64,000 nucleotides of DNA from Palsa-506 sp963755815 (GTDB lineage Bacteria > Actinomycetota > Actinomycetes > Streptosporangiales > Streptosporangiaceae). Positions 9,613 to 17,238 of the stretch are shown here, in pieces. Made by a program: the position numbers and the translations under genes. The notes under the pieces were generated by a model, which searched no databases, was not told the origin of the DNA, and worked only from the letters and a program-made list of their open reading frames with translations. Position 1 is the first letter of the stretch; each line of letters opens with the position of its first letter. Location of the stretch: positions 558,001 through 622,000 of the forward strand of contig CAVWLF010000005.1 of assembly GCA_963755815.1 (NCBI GenBank), given 5' to 3'.

Positions 9613-9989
9613 TCGCGCACCCATAGGCAGAACGGGTGCCCGGCCGGGTCCAGATAGACGCGCACATTCTCCTGCGGCTGGTAGTCCGCGAGGAACGCGC
9701 CCTCGGCGACCGCGTAGTCTCCGGCGGCATCAAGGTCCTCGACCTCGATATCCAGGTGCAGCATCATCTGCTGGTCGCCGTGGCCAGCGGGCCAGGTCGG
9801 CGGCCGGTAGGCATCCTCGGTCTGAAACGACAGCCCGGCCCCGCCGCCGGGCGCCGCGAGCGTCACCCAGCCGGGCTCGTCGGCCCGCACCGTCCAGCCG
9901 AGCAAGCGGCGGTAGAAGTCCGCGAGCGCACGGGCGTCCGGCGAGTCAAGTACCGCGGCCGTCAGCGTCATCGCTGGCCGCTGGGTCAT
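9609..9989 (-). CDS. VOC superfamily (glyoxalase/bleomycin-resistance-like) protein
   Basis: 126 aa single-module VOC protein. It has the two beta-alpha-beta-beta-beta halves: AVLDSPDARALADFYRRLLGW and then MLHLDIEVEDLDAAGDYAVAEGA, ending in VYLDPAGHPFCLWV. This closely resembles the other product-end variant in the window at 35584-35961 (both contain RPPTWP and end in DPAGHPFCL), so they are paralogues. Function is unknown. The gene is convergent with the racemase gene and overlaps its stop by 4 bp. Confidence 0.8.
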   Translation of the reverse strand: MTQRPAMTLTAAVLDSPDARALADFYRRLLGWTVRADEPGWVTLAAPGGGAGLSFQTEDAYRPPTWPAGHGDQQMMLHLDIEVEDLDAAGDYAVAEGAFLADYQPQENVRVYLDPAGHPFCLWVRD

Positions 9990-10030
9990 GCTTGCCTCCC
10001 TGATCCGGACCGGCCTGATCCGGCCGGCGG

Positions 10031-10270
10031 GACGATTTTAAAGCATTCGCCAGCCAGCCGGCCGCTGGCCGGCTGGGGGCGACGATTCTGCACGGCGAGC
10101 CCCGGTCGATGGAGTTCGCGTGGCCGGTAGCGGACTGGGAGCAGTGGACCGGCCTGGAACTGCCGCAGCCCGGCGAGTACGTCTTCCCCGGCGGGCCGGC
10201 GCCGCTCGCGGTCGCCGACGGCATCGGCCGGTACTGGGAACCCAACGTGTGGATGCTGCACCCGGTCTAG
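10031..10270 (+). pseudogene. Orphan C-terminal coding fragment, family not recognised
   Basis: An open frame ends at a TAG that overlaps the 3' end of the convergent epimerase gene. It reads, in part, GATILHGEPRSMEFAWP, WEQWTGLELPQPGEYVFPGG and GRYWEPNVWMLHPV. The amino-acid pattern (Trp/Pro-rich, ordered, good codon bias) looks like the C-terminal end of a real protein. However, the only ATG (10109) would give 53 residues, and upstream the frame runs into the promoter side of the VOC gene without a start or ribosome-binding site. I read it as the 3' remnant of a deleted gene; a short expressed peptide is the alternative. Confidence 0.4.
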
Positions 10271-11316
10271 GGCGCTGGCCCGCCGGAGCGGGCGGCGAGG
10301 TAGCGATCCTCGGCCCCGTAGTCGAGCAGCGGGCCGAGGTAAGCGGCATCGAACCCGGACCGCCCGGCCGCACCGTCGTTCCCTCCTGCCGCGGAAACGA
10401 GCCACTCAACCTCATCGGCGACCGTCGCGGCGTAGTCGCCGGCCGCCGTATATCCGAGATCGGCGGCTGCGGTCATGTCGAGCACGATCGGGTGCGGCAC
10501 ATCCCAGGGATGCCGGCCCAGCGCCTGGTCGGCCTCATCGTCAAGCAGCACCTCGTCCCAGTGGTGGCCGAGCAGCCGCGCGATCGTGCGGGAGATCTCC
10601 AGTGCGCTCGGCGCGTCGGGATCAGCGCTGTTCAGGATCCGCTGCCCCGGTATCGCCGCGGCCACCTCGATCAGCGCGGCGATATTGGCCGCCGCCGTCG
10701 TATGGTTCACGCCGGCGCCCCGGTGCGCGAGGAATACGGCCGGGCGCCGGTCCAGCACGCGCTTGACGAAGATCCATTCGCGCGGCTGCGTTGCTCCGGC
10801 ACCGTGGATCTTGGACGGCCGGAGCACGGTGACGGGCAGGCCGCTATCGAGCAGAACCTGCTCGGCCGCGACCTTGTTCGCCCCGTAGCCCTCGCGGGTC
10901 AGGTAATCGCCGCCGCCAGGAGCCATCGTGCGCTGCGTCTCAGCGATCGGGCCGCCGAAGCGCGGCGCGATCGCGGAGTTGGTGTGGTGACCGGCGGCGT
11001 CGGCGTAGACCGCCTTGGTCGAGATCATCACGGTTGAGCTGGCGGCGCGAGCCAGCGGCAGCAGCCGGGTCGCGTCCGCGGCGGTGTAACAGATGCAGTC
11101 GACGAGCAGGTCAGCGCCGTCGCCAAGGGCGGCGAGCAGCTCAGCGGGCTCGTCGCGGCCGGCCGCGACGAACTTTCCGCCGGCGGCGGCGATGCTGGCC
11201 GGCATCCGGGCCGGATTGCGCCCGGTGAGATCGACATGCCAGCCGGCCGCCAGCAGGCGACGGGCGGCGGCCCGGCCGATCGGGCCGGTACCGCCGACAA
11301 TGAGCGCGCGAGGCAC
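10267..11316 (-). CDS. NAD(P)-dependent epimerase/dehydratase family protein (extended SDR)
   Basis: 349 aa. The N-terminal Rossmann motif GGTGPIGRAA (residues 8-17) matches the extended SDR TGxxGxxG pattern, and YGANKVAAEQVLL supplies the YxxxK catalytic pair. VTVLRPSKIHGAG is the substrate-loop segment common to nucleoside-sugar epimerases. The C-terminal half (LEISRTIARLLGHHWDEVLLDD) resembles RNA-binding or reductase-like atypical SDRs. The true substrate is unknown. The next gene on the same strand, a methyltransferase, lies 33 bp upstream, so a two-gene operon is likely. Confidence 0.85.
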   Translation of the reverse strand: MPRALIVGGTGPIGRAAARRLLAAGWHVDLTGRNPARMPASIAAAGGKFVAAGRDEPAELLAALGDGADLLVDCICYTAADATRLLPLARAASSTVMISTKAVYADAAGHHTNSAIAPRFGGPIAETQRTMAPGGGDYLTREGYGANKVAAEQVLLDSGLPVTVLRPSKIHGAGATQPREWIFVKRVLDRRPAVFLAHRGAGVNHTTAAANIAALIEVAAAIPGQRILNSADPDAPSALEISRTIARLLGHHWDEVLLDDEADQALGRHPWDVPHPIVLDMTAAADLGYTAAGDYAATVADEVEWLVSAAGGNDGAAGRSGFDAAYLGPLLDYGAEDRYLAARSGGPAP

Positions 11317-11349
11317 CGTGCGAGGGTACCCGGGCCGAGACCGGGTCGG

Positions 11350-12078
11350 CTAGCGTGCGGCAGGTGGCCCTGATTCGCCGCCCGCCCGGAGGAATCTCGC
11401 GACGAGGAAGACCGGGTTGCGGTCCGCGTCGTGCTCGGCGTCCCACTCCGGCGGCGGCGGGGGCTCGATGATCTGGTCGAGCCACATGCCGTGCTGCCGG
11501 AAGGCGCGAAGGTAGGTGGACAGCATCCGGTGACTCGCGCCGACCTGGCGGCGCAGCGTGGATTTCGCGTCGCCGGCCGTCCAGCGGCCCTCGTCGTAGT
11601 AGCGGCCGGTCGTGGGCCAGGAGCCGGCGATGTCCTGGCCGCCGGGGAAGCACGGGTGCAGGATCGAGAACACGAATCTCCCGCCCGGCCGCAGCGCGGC
11701 GGCGATGGCGGCGCTGGCGCCGTCGAGATCGTCGATGTCGGAGAGACCGAAACTGCAGGTCACCGCGTCGAATGTCGTTGCCCCCAGCCATCCGGCCGAG
11801 GTCACGTCGGCGTGCAGGTAACGGATGCCGAGCGGCTGGTCGCGCTCGGCTTCGCGGGCCACGCCGATCAGCACGCCGGAGATGTCGATCCCCGTCAGTC
11901 CGGCGCCCCGGCGGGCCAGCTCCCGGGTGATGCGCCCGTGCCCGCAGGCAACATCGAGGATGTGCAGGCCGGCCGGCGGCCCGAGCAGGTCGAGCAGCGC
12001 CGCGGCGGCCGGGTCGTCGGTGGAGTCGAACCCGGCGACATAGAAATCCGCGACGGCGTCGTACCTGGCTTCGGCCAT
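11350..12078 (-). CDS. Class I SAM-dependent methyltransferase
   Basis: 242 aa from the ATG at 12078, chosen because MAEARYDAVADFY is the usual N-terminus of this group; the longer upstream frame is not protein-like. Motif I is ILDVACGHGRITRELARRGAGLTGIDIS with the glycine-rich SAM loop. The acidic post-I strand, FDAVTCSFGLSDIDD (motif IV) and ALRPGGRFVFSILHPC (motif VI) follow. This is the Methyltransf_11 type and the substrate is unknown. It is divergent from a second, broken methyltransferase gene that starts about 100 bp away. Confidence 0.86.
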   Translation of the reverse strand: MAEARYDAVADFYVAGFDSTDDPAAAALLDLLGPPAGLHILDVACGHGRITRELARRGAGLTGIDISGVLIGVAREAERDQPLGIRYLHADVTSAGWLGATTFDAVTCSFGLSDIDDLDGASAAIAAALRPGGRFVFSILHPCFPGGQDIAGSWPTTGRYYDEGRWTAGDAKSTLRRQVGASHRMLSTYLRAFRQHGMWLDQIIEPPPPPEWDAEHDADRNPVFLVARFLRAGGESGPPAAR

Positions 12079-12175
12079 GACCGGACTGTAACTTTCCCCG
12101 TCTTCCTGTCCGCGCAAATTCGCGCCGAGCGGACAGCGGAGCGCGCGGGGCGCGCCGCATGATGAAATCTGGTTC

Positions 12176-12703
12176 ATGACGGTCGGCGGGCCCGGTGACG
12201 ACCCCTGGGATGAATCCGAGAACGCCCGGCGCTACGCCGCCTTTGCCCGCCAGTACCCGATCTACCGGCAGACCAGCGAGGACCTGGTCGCGCTGGCCAG
12301 GCCGTCGGGTGGCGCCACGGGACGAACCCGCACATAGTCCCCCTAAGCCACCGCTGATCGCCATGATGCAGGCCATCGCCGTACTGGATTACGACTGGAC
12401 GCCGCCGGTCCCCAAGTCCGTGCCCCGCGACCGCAACCCAGCCAGGAGTCGGTCGGCCAGCTGCTGAACCAGGCAGGCTTCGAGGTGGATCAGGTTAAAG
12501 AACTCGAATACGAGGAGAGTCCCGACGCCCTGCGCGCATGGCTGTCGGTGCCTATTTTCACCGAGCGTCCTCTTCGCGGACTGTCCTACGGTGACCGGAT
12601 GGCCATCCTGGACAAGGCTTGCCAGCACCTCGGCCCGGGTGAGCCTTCAGTCTCCCGGTGGGTAGCCTTCGCCGCCCGGGCCAGCGGCACGCCAGCGTCA
12701 TGA
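12176..12703 (+). pseudogene. Decayed class I SAM methyltransferase
   Basis: Three pieces of one methyltransferase lie in order. The ATG at 12176 opens a 53-codon frame with the typical N-terminus NARRYAAFARQYPIYRQTSEDLVALARP, then hits TAG at 12335. A second frame from 12363 reads AIAVLDYDWTPPVP, matching the post-catalytic region. From about 12437 the first frame resumes as ESVGQLLNQAGFEVDQVKELEY, then ALRAWLSVPIFTERPLRGLSY and RWVAFAARASG, to the stop at 12703. The expected glycine-rich SAM loop and about 100 residues between pieces one and two are missing. This indicates an internal deletion plus at least one frameshift. Confidence 0.75.
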
Positions 12704-12718
12704 TCGACGTCTAGGCTG

Positions 12719-13513
12719 ATGGCCATGAGTGGCGTCTGGGCTCCGAGGCTTGAGATCAATGGCCTCGCGGCCGCCATTGAGCAGGTATGGGAACTTGATC
12801 TGAGCACCGCCGGCCACTTCACCGCCATGCAGGTCAGGGGCCATAAGACGGTCGGCATGGACTTCCATCTGGCCCGCCTCGACGCGGCCACGCAAGAATT
12901 GTTCGGCGTCGGCCTGCCGGGCGACCGAGTCCGCGCCTACCTCCGGCACGCGCTCGCGGACGACACCGCGGACGCCTCAGTCCGGGTCAACGTGTTCCGC
13001 CCGGCCGCCGCCGGGGATGTTTCCGTCATGGTCAGCGTGCGACCGCCCGGCTCGCCGCCGGCCGAAGCGCAGCGCCTGCAGGCCGTCCGCTATCAGCGGC
13101 CGTGCGCCCATATCAAGCGGGCCAGCGGATTCGCGCAGTCCTATTACGGCACGCTGGCGCACGGCAACGGTTTCGATGAAGCGTTGTTTACCGGCCCGGG
13201 CGACGTCATTTCCGAGGGTTCCGTCACCAACATCGGTTTCATCGATGGCGACGCGGTTGTCTGGCCTGACGCGCCTGCCCTGCGCGGCATCATGATGCAG
13301 GTGCTCCAGCGGGAACTGGCCAGCGCGCACGTGCCCTGGCGGTACGAGCCGGTGCACCGGTCTGAACTGGGCTCCTTCGACGGGGCGTTCGTCACCAGCG
13401 CCCGCGGGATGGCCACGGTCGCGCGCATTGACGACCTGAGCCTGCCCGCGGGCTCGGAGCTCATGGGCAGCGTCACGAGGCTGCTGGCCGCGGCCCCTTA
13501 CGACGCGATATGA
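12719..13513 (+). CDS. Aminotransferase class IV family protein
   Basis: 264 aa PLP enzyme of fold type IV (branched-chain aminotransferase, D-amino acid aminotransferase, 4-amino-4-deoxychorismate lyase group). The Schiff-base lysine is K133 in AHIKRASGFAQ. The glutamate contacting the pyridine nitrogen is E166 in ISEGSVTNIGFID, and the phosphate-binding LRGIMMQVL follows. The IKR motif with EGSVTN fits the 4-amino-4-deoxychorismate lyase or D-amino acid side better than the branched-chain enzyme, but I would not choose between them. The gene starts 16 bp after the methyltransferase remnant. Confidence 0.85.
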   Translation: MAMSGVWAPRLEINGLAAAIEQVWELDLSTAGHFTAMQVRGHKTVGMDFHLARLDAATQELFGVGLPGDRVRAYLRHALADDTADASVRVNVFRPAAAGDVSVMVSVRPPGSPPAEAQRLQAVRYQRPCAHIKRASGFAQSYYGTLAHGNGFDEALFTGPGDVISEGSVTNIGFIDGDAVVWPDAPALRGIMMQVLQRELASAHVPWRYEPVHRSELGSFDGAFVTSARGMATVARIDDLSLPAGSELMGSVTRLLAAAPYDAI

Positions 13514-13602
13514 GCCTGCTGGAGGATGTCGAGATGGGCGCCGCGGCGCCGTCCTAGTTCTGAGAGCGCCATCCGGGCGCGGCAACCGAAGGGACGTGCA
13601 CG

Positions 13603-14004
13603 ATGGACTGGAAGCTGGAAGTGGTGGTTGTCCCGGTCACCGACATCGAGCGGGCGAAGAGTTTCTACGTCGGCAAGCTGGGATTCCGCCTTGATGATGA
13701 CACGCAGCCCACCCCGGCCATGCGGGTCGTGCACATGACGCCGCCCGGATCAGCATGCTCGGTCGTCATCGGGCCCGTGGTGATAGCCGCAGACGCGGAC
13801 CGCGGGCCGGGAGCCAGCCTGCAGCTGGTGGTCACCGACATCGAGGCGGCCCGCGCCCAGCTGACCGAGCAAGGCATCGAGGCCTCGGAGATCCAGACGC
13901 TGGACCCGCGGGACGGCGGGAAGTTCGTCTTCTTCAGCGATCCCGACGGCAACAACTGGGCCGTGCAGGAGATCCGTGAGCGCATCGGCGCAGCGCTTGA
14001 TTAG
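13603..14004 (+). CDS. VOC superfamily protein (glyoxalase-like)
   Basis: 133 aa. It begins MDWKLEVVVVPVTDIERAKSFYVGKLGFRLDDD and ends KFVFFSDPDGNNWAVQEI, the standard two-module VOC layout in which the last strand supplies a metal-ligand Glu/Gln. Function is unassigned; this subgroup is often annotated as glyoxalase or dioxygenase-like. An AAGGGACGTG ribosome-binding site precedes the ATG. It is one of five VOC genes in the window. Confidence 0.83.
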   Translation: MDWKLEVVVVPVTDIERAKSFYVGKLGFRLDDDTQPTPAMRVVHMTPPGSACSVVIGPVVIAADADRGPGASLQLVVTDIEAARAQLTEQGIEASEIQTLDPRDGGKFVFFSDPDGNNWAVQEIRERIGAALD

Positions 14005-14093
14005 CCCGCCGGGAGCGCCTGGCGCCAGGCAACGTGCCGAGGGCCCTCGCGCCGGGAGCCGCGGGCATTTAGGATCGCGCGCAGGGTGATTCC

Positions 14094-14336
14094 ATGGATG
14101 ATGTCGCCGGCCAGTTCCTCGACTTGATTCACGATCTCGAAGAAGTCAGGGATGCGCTCACCCCTGAGCGGGCCCACGCTGAGTTTGACGAGACGACCCT
14201 GCAGGTGTTCTGGAAGAAATGGCCCGGCCTCTCGGCGTGGGCCGGCTCGCTGTGGCGGCTGCTTTCCGAAGAGCTGGCCGAGCCGGGCAGCCCGCACGGT
14301 GACGCCGAACTGGATGAGGTCGGGGGCAGTGGCTGA
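14094..14336 (+). CDS. Small acidic hypothetical protein coupled to a CBS protein
   Basis: 80 aa, acidic and Trp-rich (FWKKWPGLSAWAGSLWRLLSEELAEPG), starting MDDVAGQFLDLIHDLEEV. It looks mostly helical. There is no domain I recognise. Its TGA stop overlaps the GTG start of the downstream CBS-domain gene, which strongly suggests translational coupling and a shared function. No signal peptide or membrane segment is present. Confidence 0.6.
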   Translation: MDDVAGQFLDLIHDLEEVRDALTPERAHAEFDETTLQVFWKKWPGLSAWAGSLWRLLSEELAEPGSPHGDAELDEVGGSG

Positions 14337-14751
14337 GAATCTGCGGTCCCCGGGGACGAAGGCCGGGCCGGGCCTGCGGGATCTCATGCACACGCGAGTC
14401 GTGACGACCACGGCGGACGCATCGGTGGCGGCCGCGGCCGCGGGCATGGTGGCGGCCAACGTCGGCTCTGCCGTCGTCATGCAGGGCCAGTTCCTGCTCG
14501 GAATCCTCACCGAGCGCGATGTGCTGCGAGCCGCCGCGTCCGGGGAGGATCTCTCCGCATCCATGGTTTCGGCATGGATGACCCGTGACCCCCAGTCAGC
14601 CAGCCCGGATATCTCCGTAGAGGACGCGGCCCAGATCATGCTGCTGAACGGATTCCGCCACCTCCCGGTCGTGGACGGCCGCACGGTCTGTGGCGTGGTC
14701 AGCCTCCGTGATCTCTTCGCGGCCAGGATCCGCCGCCCGCCGCGAGGCTGA
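14329..14751 (+). CDS. CBS-domain pair protein
   Basis: 140 aa with two CBS motifs in tandem and little else. The first is LMHTRVVTTTADASVAAAAAGMVAANVGSAVVMQG, ending in GILTERDVLRA. The second is MTRDPQSASPDISVEDAAQIMLLNGFRHLPVVDGRTVCGVVSLRDL. Stand-alone CBS pairs bind adenosine nucleotides (AMP, ATP, SAM) and act as energy or redox sensors. The GTG at 14329 is chosen because it overlaps the previous stop and has GATGAGGT upstream. A 19-bp duplication covers its stop codon region. Confidence 0.87.
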   Translation: MAENLRSPGTKAGPGLRDLMHTRVVTTTADASVAAAAAGMVAANVGSAVVMQGQFLLGILTERDVLRAAASGEDLSASMVSAWMTRDPQSASPDISVEDAAQIMLLNGFRHLPVVDGRTVCGVVSLRDLFAARIRRPPRG

Positions 14752-14797
14752 GCGTCCGCGGCGAGGCTGAGCGTCCGCTGACGTGGTTCCGCGCTGG

Positions 14798-15175
14798 TCA
14801 GTAAGGCTCCGCCAGATGCGCGCGCCCGCCCGGGGGGTCGTAGGGATCGGGCCAGAAGTCGGTGATCCTGGCTATCTTGCCGTCACCGTCGAGCTCGAAG
14901 AAGCACAGCCCGGGCTGCGTCCCGGTGTCAGCGGTTAGCTGGATCCAGCTCGCCGCGTGGCGGCCCTCACCGACAATCCGTGCTACCGCGATATGCCAGT
15001 CGCCAGGAAAGCCCTCGGCATTGAACCGGAGGTACGCCGCCCGGCCCCGGACTCGCTCCCGGGACTGCGGGCCCTCGTACACCACCTGCTCGGCAACCAG
15101 CGCGCCGAATGTCTCCCAGTCCCTGGCCTCGGCCGCCGCCCAGTAGGCCGCCACCACCTGATGCGCATCGGTCAT
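14798..15175 (-). CDS. SnoaL/NTF2-like protein
   Basis: 125 aa from the ATG at 15175 (MTDAHQVVAAYWAAAEARDWETFGALVAEQVVYEGP), the normal start for the family; the longer frame upstream is low-complexity and rejected. The cone-shaped NTF2 fold is suggested by GRAAYLRFNAEGFPGDWHIAVARIVGEG, then ITDFWPDPYDPP near the end. Members include polyketide cyclases, isomerases and many of unknown role. No catalytic dyad can be assigned. It diverges from the kinase-like gene to its right. Confidence 0.8.
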   Translation of the reverse strand: MTDAHQVVAAYWAAAEARDWETFGALVAEQVVYEGPQSRERVRGRAAYLRFNAEGFPGDWHIAVARIVGEGRHAASWIQLTADTGTQPGLCFFELDGDGKIARITDFWPDPYDPPGGRAHLAEPY

Positions 15176-15296
15176 GCTCTGGAAGCTACCGCCCGGGTCT
15201 GACAGCGCCAGGCCAGGTTGCGGTCGTCGGCCGCGGGCCAGGCCGCCGCCGACCGGCGACCGGGCGGGCGTCAGCCGCTGCTGAGATGATCTACCC

Positions 15297-16223
15297 ATGC
15301 CCGACATGCCCAGCTCCCCCGAGGCCGTTCAGCGGGCGGTGCGACTGGCCGGCCCGGACGCGACGGTGCGGGCGGTGCGCGCGCTCCCCGGAGGTACGCA
15401 CGCCCGGACCTTTCTGATCCAGACGGCCAACCCGGAGCTGGAGGTCATCCTGCGCGAGTTCCCCCCGGGCGATGAAGCGGCCCGGCATGAGACGCGGGTC
15501 CTCGCCGCGCTGGACGGGCTCGGCGGCCTGGCTCCCCGGCTGCTGGCCAGCGACACCGACGTCGGCACCGGCACCGGCCCGGACGGCGCGGCGCCCGGCA
15601 CGCCATGGGTCCTGATCTCGCGCCTGCCCGGAACCGCGGACATCACCCCCCGGCAGCCGTCCGCCTGGGCCGGGCAGCTGGGCACGGTACTCGCGCGGAT
15701 CCACGCGACCTCCCGCGACCGGCTGGCCGGATTGGAGAGCGTGTTCCGGGGGCCGGGCGGGCTGGCGGCGGCCATCAGCGGGCCGGCGGCCGGCGTGGTT
15801 GCCGCCAGCCGGGCACTCCTGGCCGCCCCGCCAGCGGTGCTGACGCATCATGACTACTGGTCCGGCAATGTCGTCTGGAGTGTCGGTGTCCTCACCGGCG
15901 TCGTCGACTGGACCGGCGGCGCCACCGGCCCGCCGGGCTTCGATGTGGGCTGGTGCCGGCTGGACCTTTACCTGCTCTACGGCGAGCGCATCGCCGATGA
16001 GTTCCTGGCCTCCTACCAGGCCGCGGCGCCATCGGTCCGGCTCGATCCGCTGCTGTGGGATCTGTGGGCCATCGCCCGGTCGCACGAGATGGTCGAGACC
16101 TGGATGCCGAACTACCGCGATCTCGGACGCGGCGACCTGACCGCCGGAGAACTCCGCAGCCGTCACACCGCGTGGACTGAGATCGTGCGTCACCGCGCCA
16201 CTGGCGTTAAGGGCACGGCCTGA
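15297..16223 (+). CDS. Aminoglycoside phosphotransferase-family kinase
   Basis: 308 aa, APH/choline-kinase-like fold. The N-lobe has the nucleotide region GGTHARTFLIQ and VILREFPPGDEAARHETRVLAAL. The catalytic loop is LTHHDYWSGNVVW (Brenner motif HxDxxxxN) and the metal-binding Asp is in GVVDWTGGATGPPGFDVGWCRLDL. Such enzymes phosphorylate antibiotics, choline, sugars or other metabolites; the genuine substrate is unknown. There is no nearby resistance gene or biosynthetic cluster. Confidence 0.85.
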   Translation: MPDMPSSPEAVQRAVRLAGPDATVRAVRALPGGTHARTFLIQTANPELEVILREFPPGDEAARHETRVLAALDGLGGLAPRLLASDTDVGTGTGPDGAAPGTPWVLISRLPGTADITPRQPSAWAGQLGTVLARIHATSRDRLAGLESVFRGPGGLAAAISGPAAGVVAASRALLAAPPAVLTHHDYWSGNVVWSVGVLTGVVDWTGGATGPPGFDVGWCRLDLYLLYGERIADEFLASYQAAAPSVRLDPLLWDLWAIARSHEMVETWMPNYRDLGRGDLTAGELRSRHTAWTEIVRHRATGVKGTA

Positions 16224-16270
16224 CTACCTACGCTGGACACCGCGCCTGGCCTAGACGACGGGAGACCGCT

Positions 16271-17038
16271 GTGAATGACTACCCGAAGATGATCACGCCG
16301 ACCGATCACGTCGAGCCGGTGCCGCGCCGGATCCGCGCGATGCTCGGCGGCGAGGTGGTACTGGACACCACCGCGGCGCTGTATGTGTGGGAGTCGCCGA
16401 ACTACCCGCAGTACTACATTCCGGTGGCCGACGTGAAGCCCGGCGTCCTGGTCGACGAACAGCACGTCCAGAAGCTGCGCCGGGGCACGGCGCGACGGCA
16501 CGGGCTGCGGGTCGGCGATATCTCCCGCCCGGGCTCAGCTCGCGTTTACGCCGACGACGCAGCATCCGGGCTGGCCCGCGCGGTGCGGTTCAACTGGGAC
16601 GCCCTCGACGCCTGGTTCGAGGAGGACGAGGAGGTCTTCGTTCATCCCCGCAGTCCCTACACCCGCGTCGACGCGCTGCGCTCGACCCGCGCCGCGCGGG
16701 TCGAACTCGAGGGTGCCGTGCTGGCCGAGTCGTCCTCGCCGGTGCTGGTCTTCGAAACTGGCCTGCCGACCCGCTACTACTTCAACCGCACCGAGGTGAA
16801 CTTCGAGTACCTGCTGCCGTCGGCGACCGTCACCTCGTGCCCCTACAAGGGCCAGACCAGCGGCTACTGGTCAGTCCGCGCCGGGCAGGCCGTCCACCCG
16901 GACCTGGCGTGGGCCTACGACTTCCCCACCCGCCAGCTGCTGCCCATCGCCGGCCTGATCGCCTTTTACAACGAGAAGGTCGACGTGACCATCGGCGGGC
17001 AGCGGCTCGAACGGCCGGTCACGCATTTCTCCCGGTAG
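16271..17038 (+). CDS. DUF427 domain protein (duplicated)
   Basis: 255 aa from GTG. Two copies of the DUF427 fold are visible. The first contains RAMLGGEVVLDTTAALYVWESPNYPQYYIP. The second contains RVELEGAVLAESSSPVLVFETGLPTRYYF, followed by CPYKGQTSGYWSVRAGQAVHPDLAWAYDFP, which is the family hallmark. The family is common in actinobacteria and fungi and has no established reaction. It appears to be monocistronic. Confidence 0.88.
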   Translation: MNDYPKMITPTDHVEPVPRRIRAMLGGEVVLDTTAALYVWESPNYPQYYIPVADVKPGVLVDEQHVQKLRRGTARRHGLRVGDISRPGSARVYADDAASGLARAVRFNWDALDAWFEEDEEVFVHPRSPYTRVDALRSTRAARVELEGAVLAESSSPVLVFETGLPTRYYFNRTEVNFEYLLPSATVTSCPYKGQTSGYWSVRAGQAVHPDLAWAYDFPTRQLLPIAGLIAFYNEKVDVTIGGQRLERPVTHFSR

Positions 17039-17238
17039 GCGGGGGCGACGCTCCGGCGCTGAAGACCGGCACCGTTAGCCCCGTTATGCAGGTTAAATTC
17101 CGCGTTGTCCGAGACCTGCCTGGTAGTGCTGCCCTCACCCTGATCGTGGTGCCGCCCGGCGCGCGCGGAACCGCATGGTAGGCGAGGATGAATGCCATGG
17201 CAGGACCCGGCCTCCGCGGCGTCCGATAGTGGCACGGC

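Noticed and set aside
11141..12376. 411-codon open frame on the minus strand over the epimerase and methyltransferase genes
   Set aside because: Arg/Gly/Pro-rich translation without domains, fully overlapping two good genes in other frames; a high-GC shadow.
14742..14778. 19-bp tandem duplication at the CBS gene stop
   Set aside because: Real but tiny; likely a slippage event without function.
17086..17181. 31-codon ORF before the FtsX permease gene
   Set aside because: Protein-like but has no good ribosome-binding site and no known relatives; could be a leader peptide but support is too thin.
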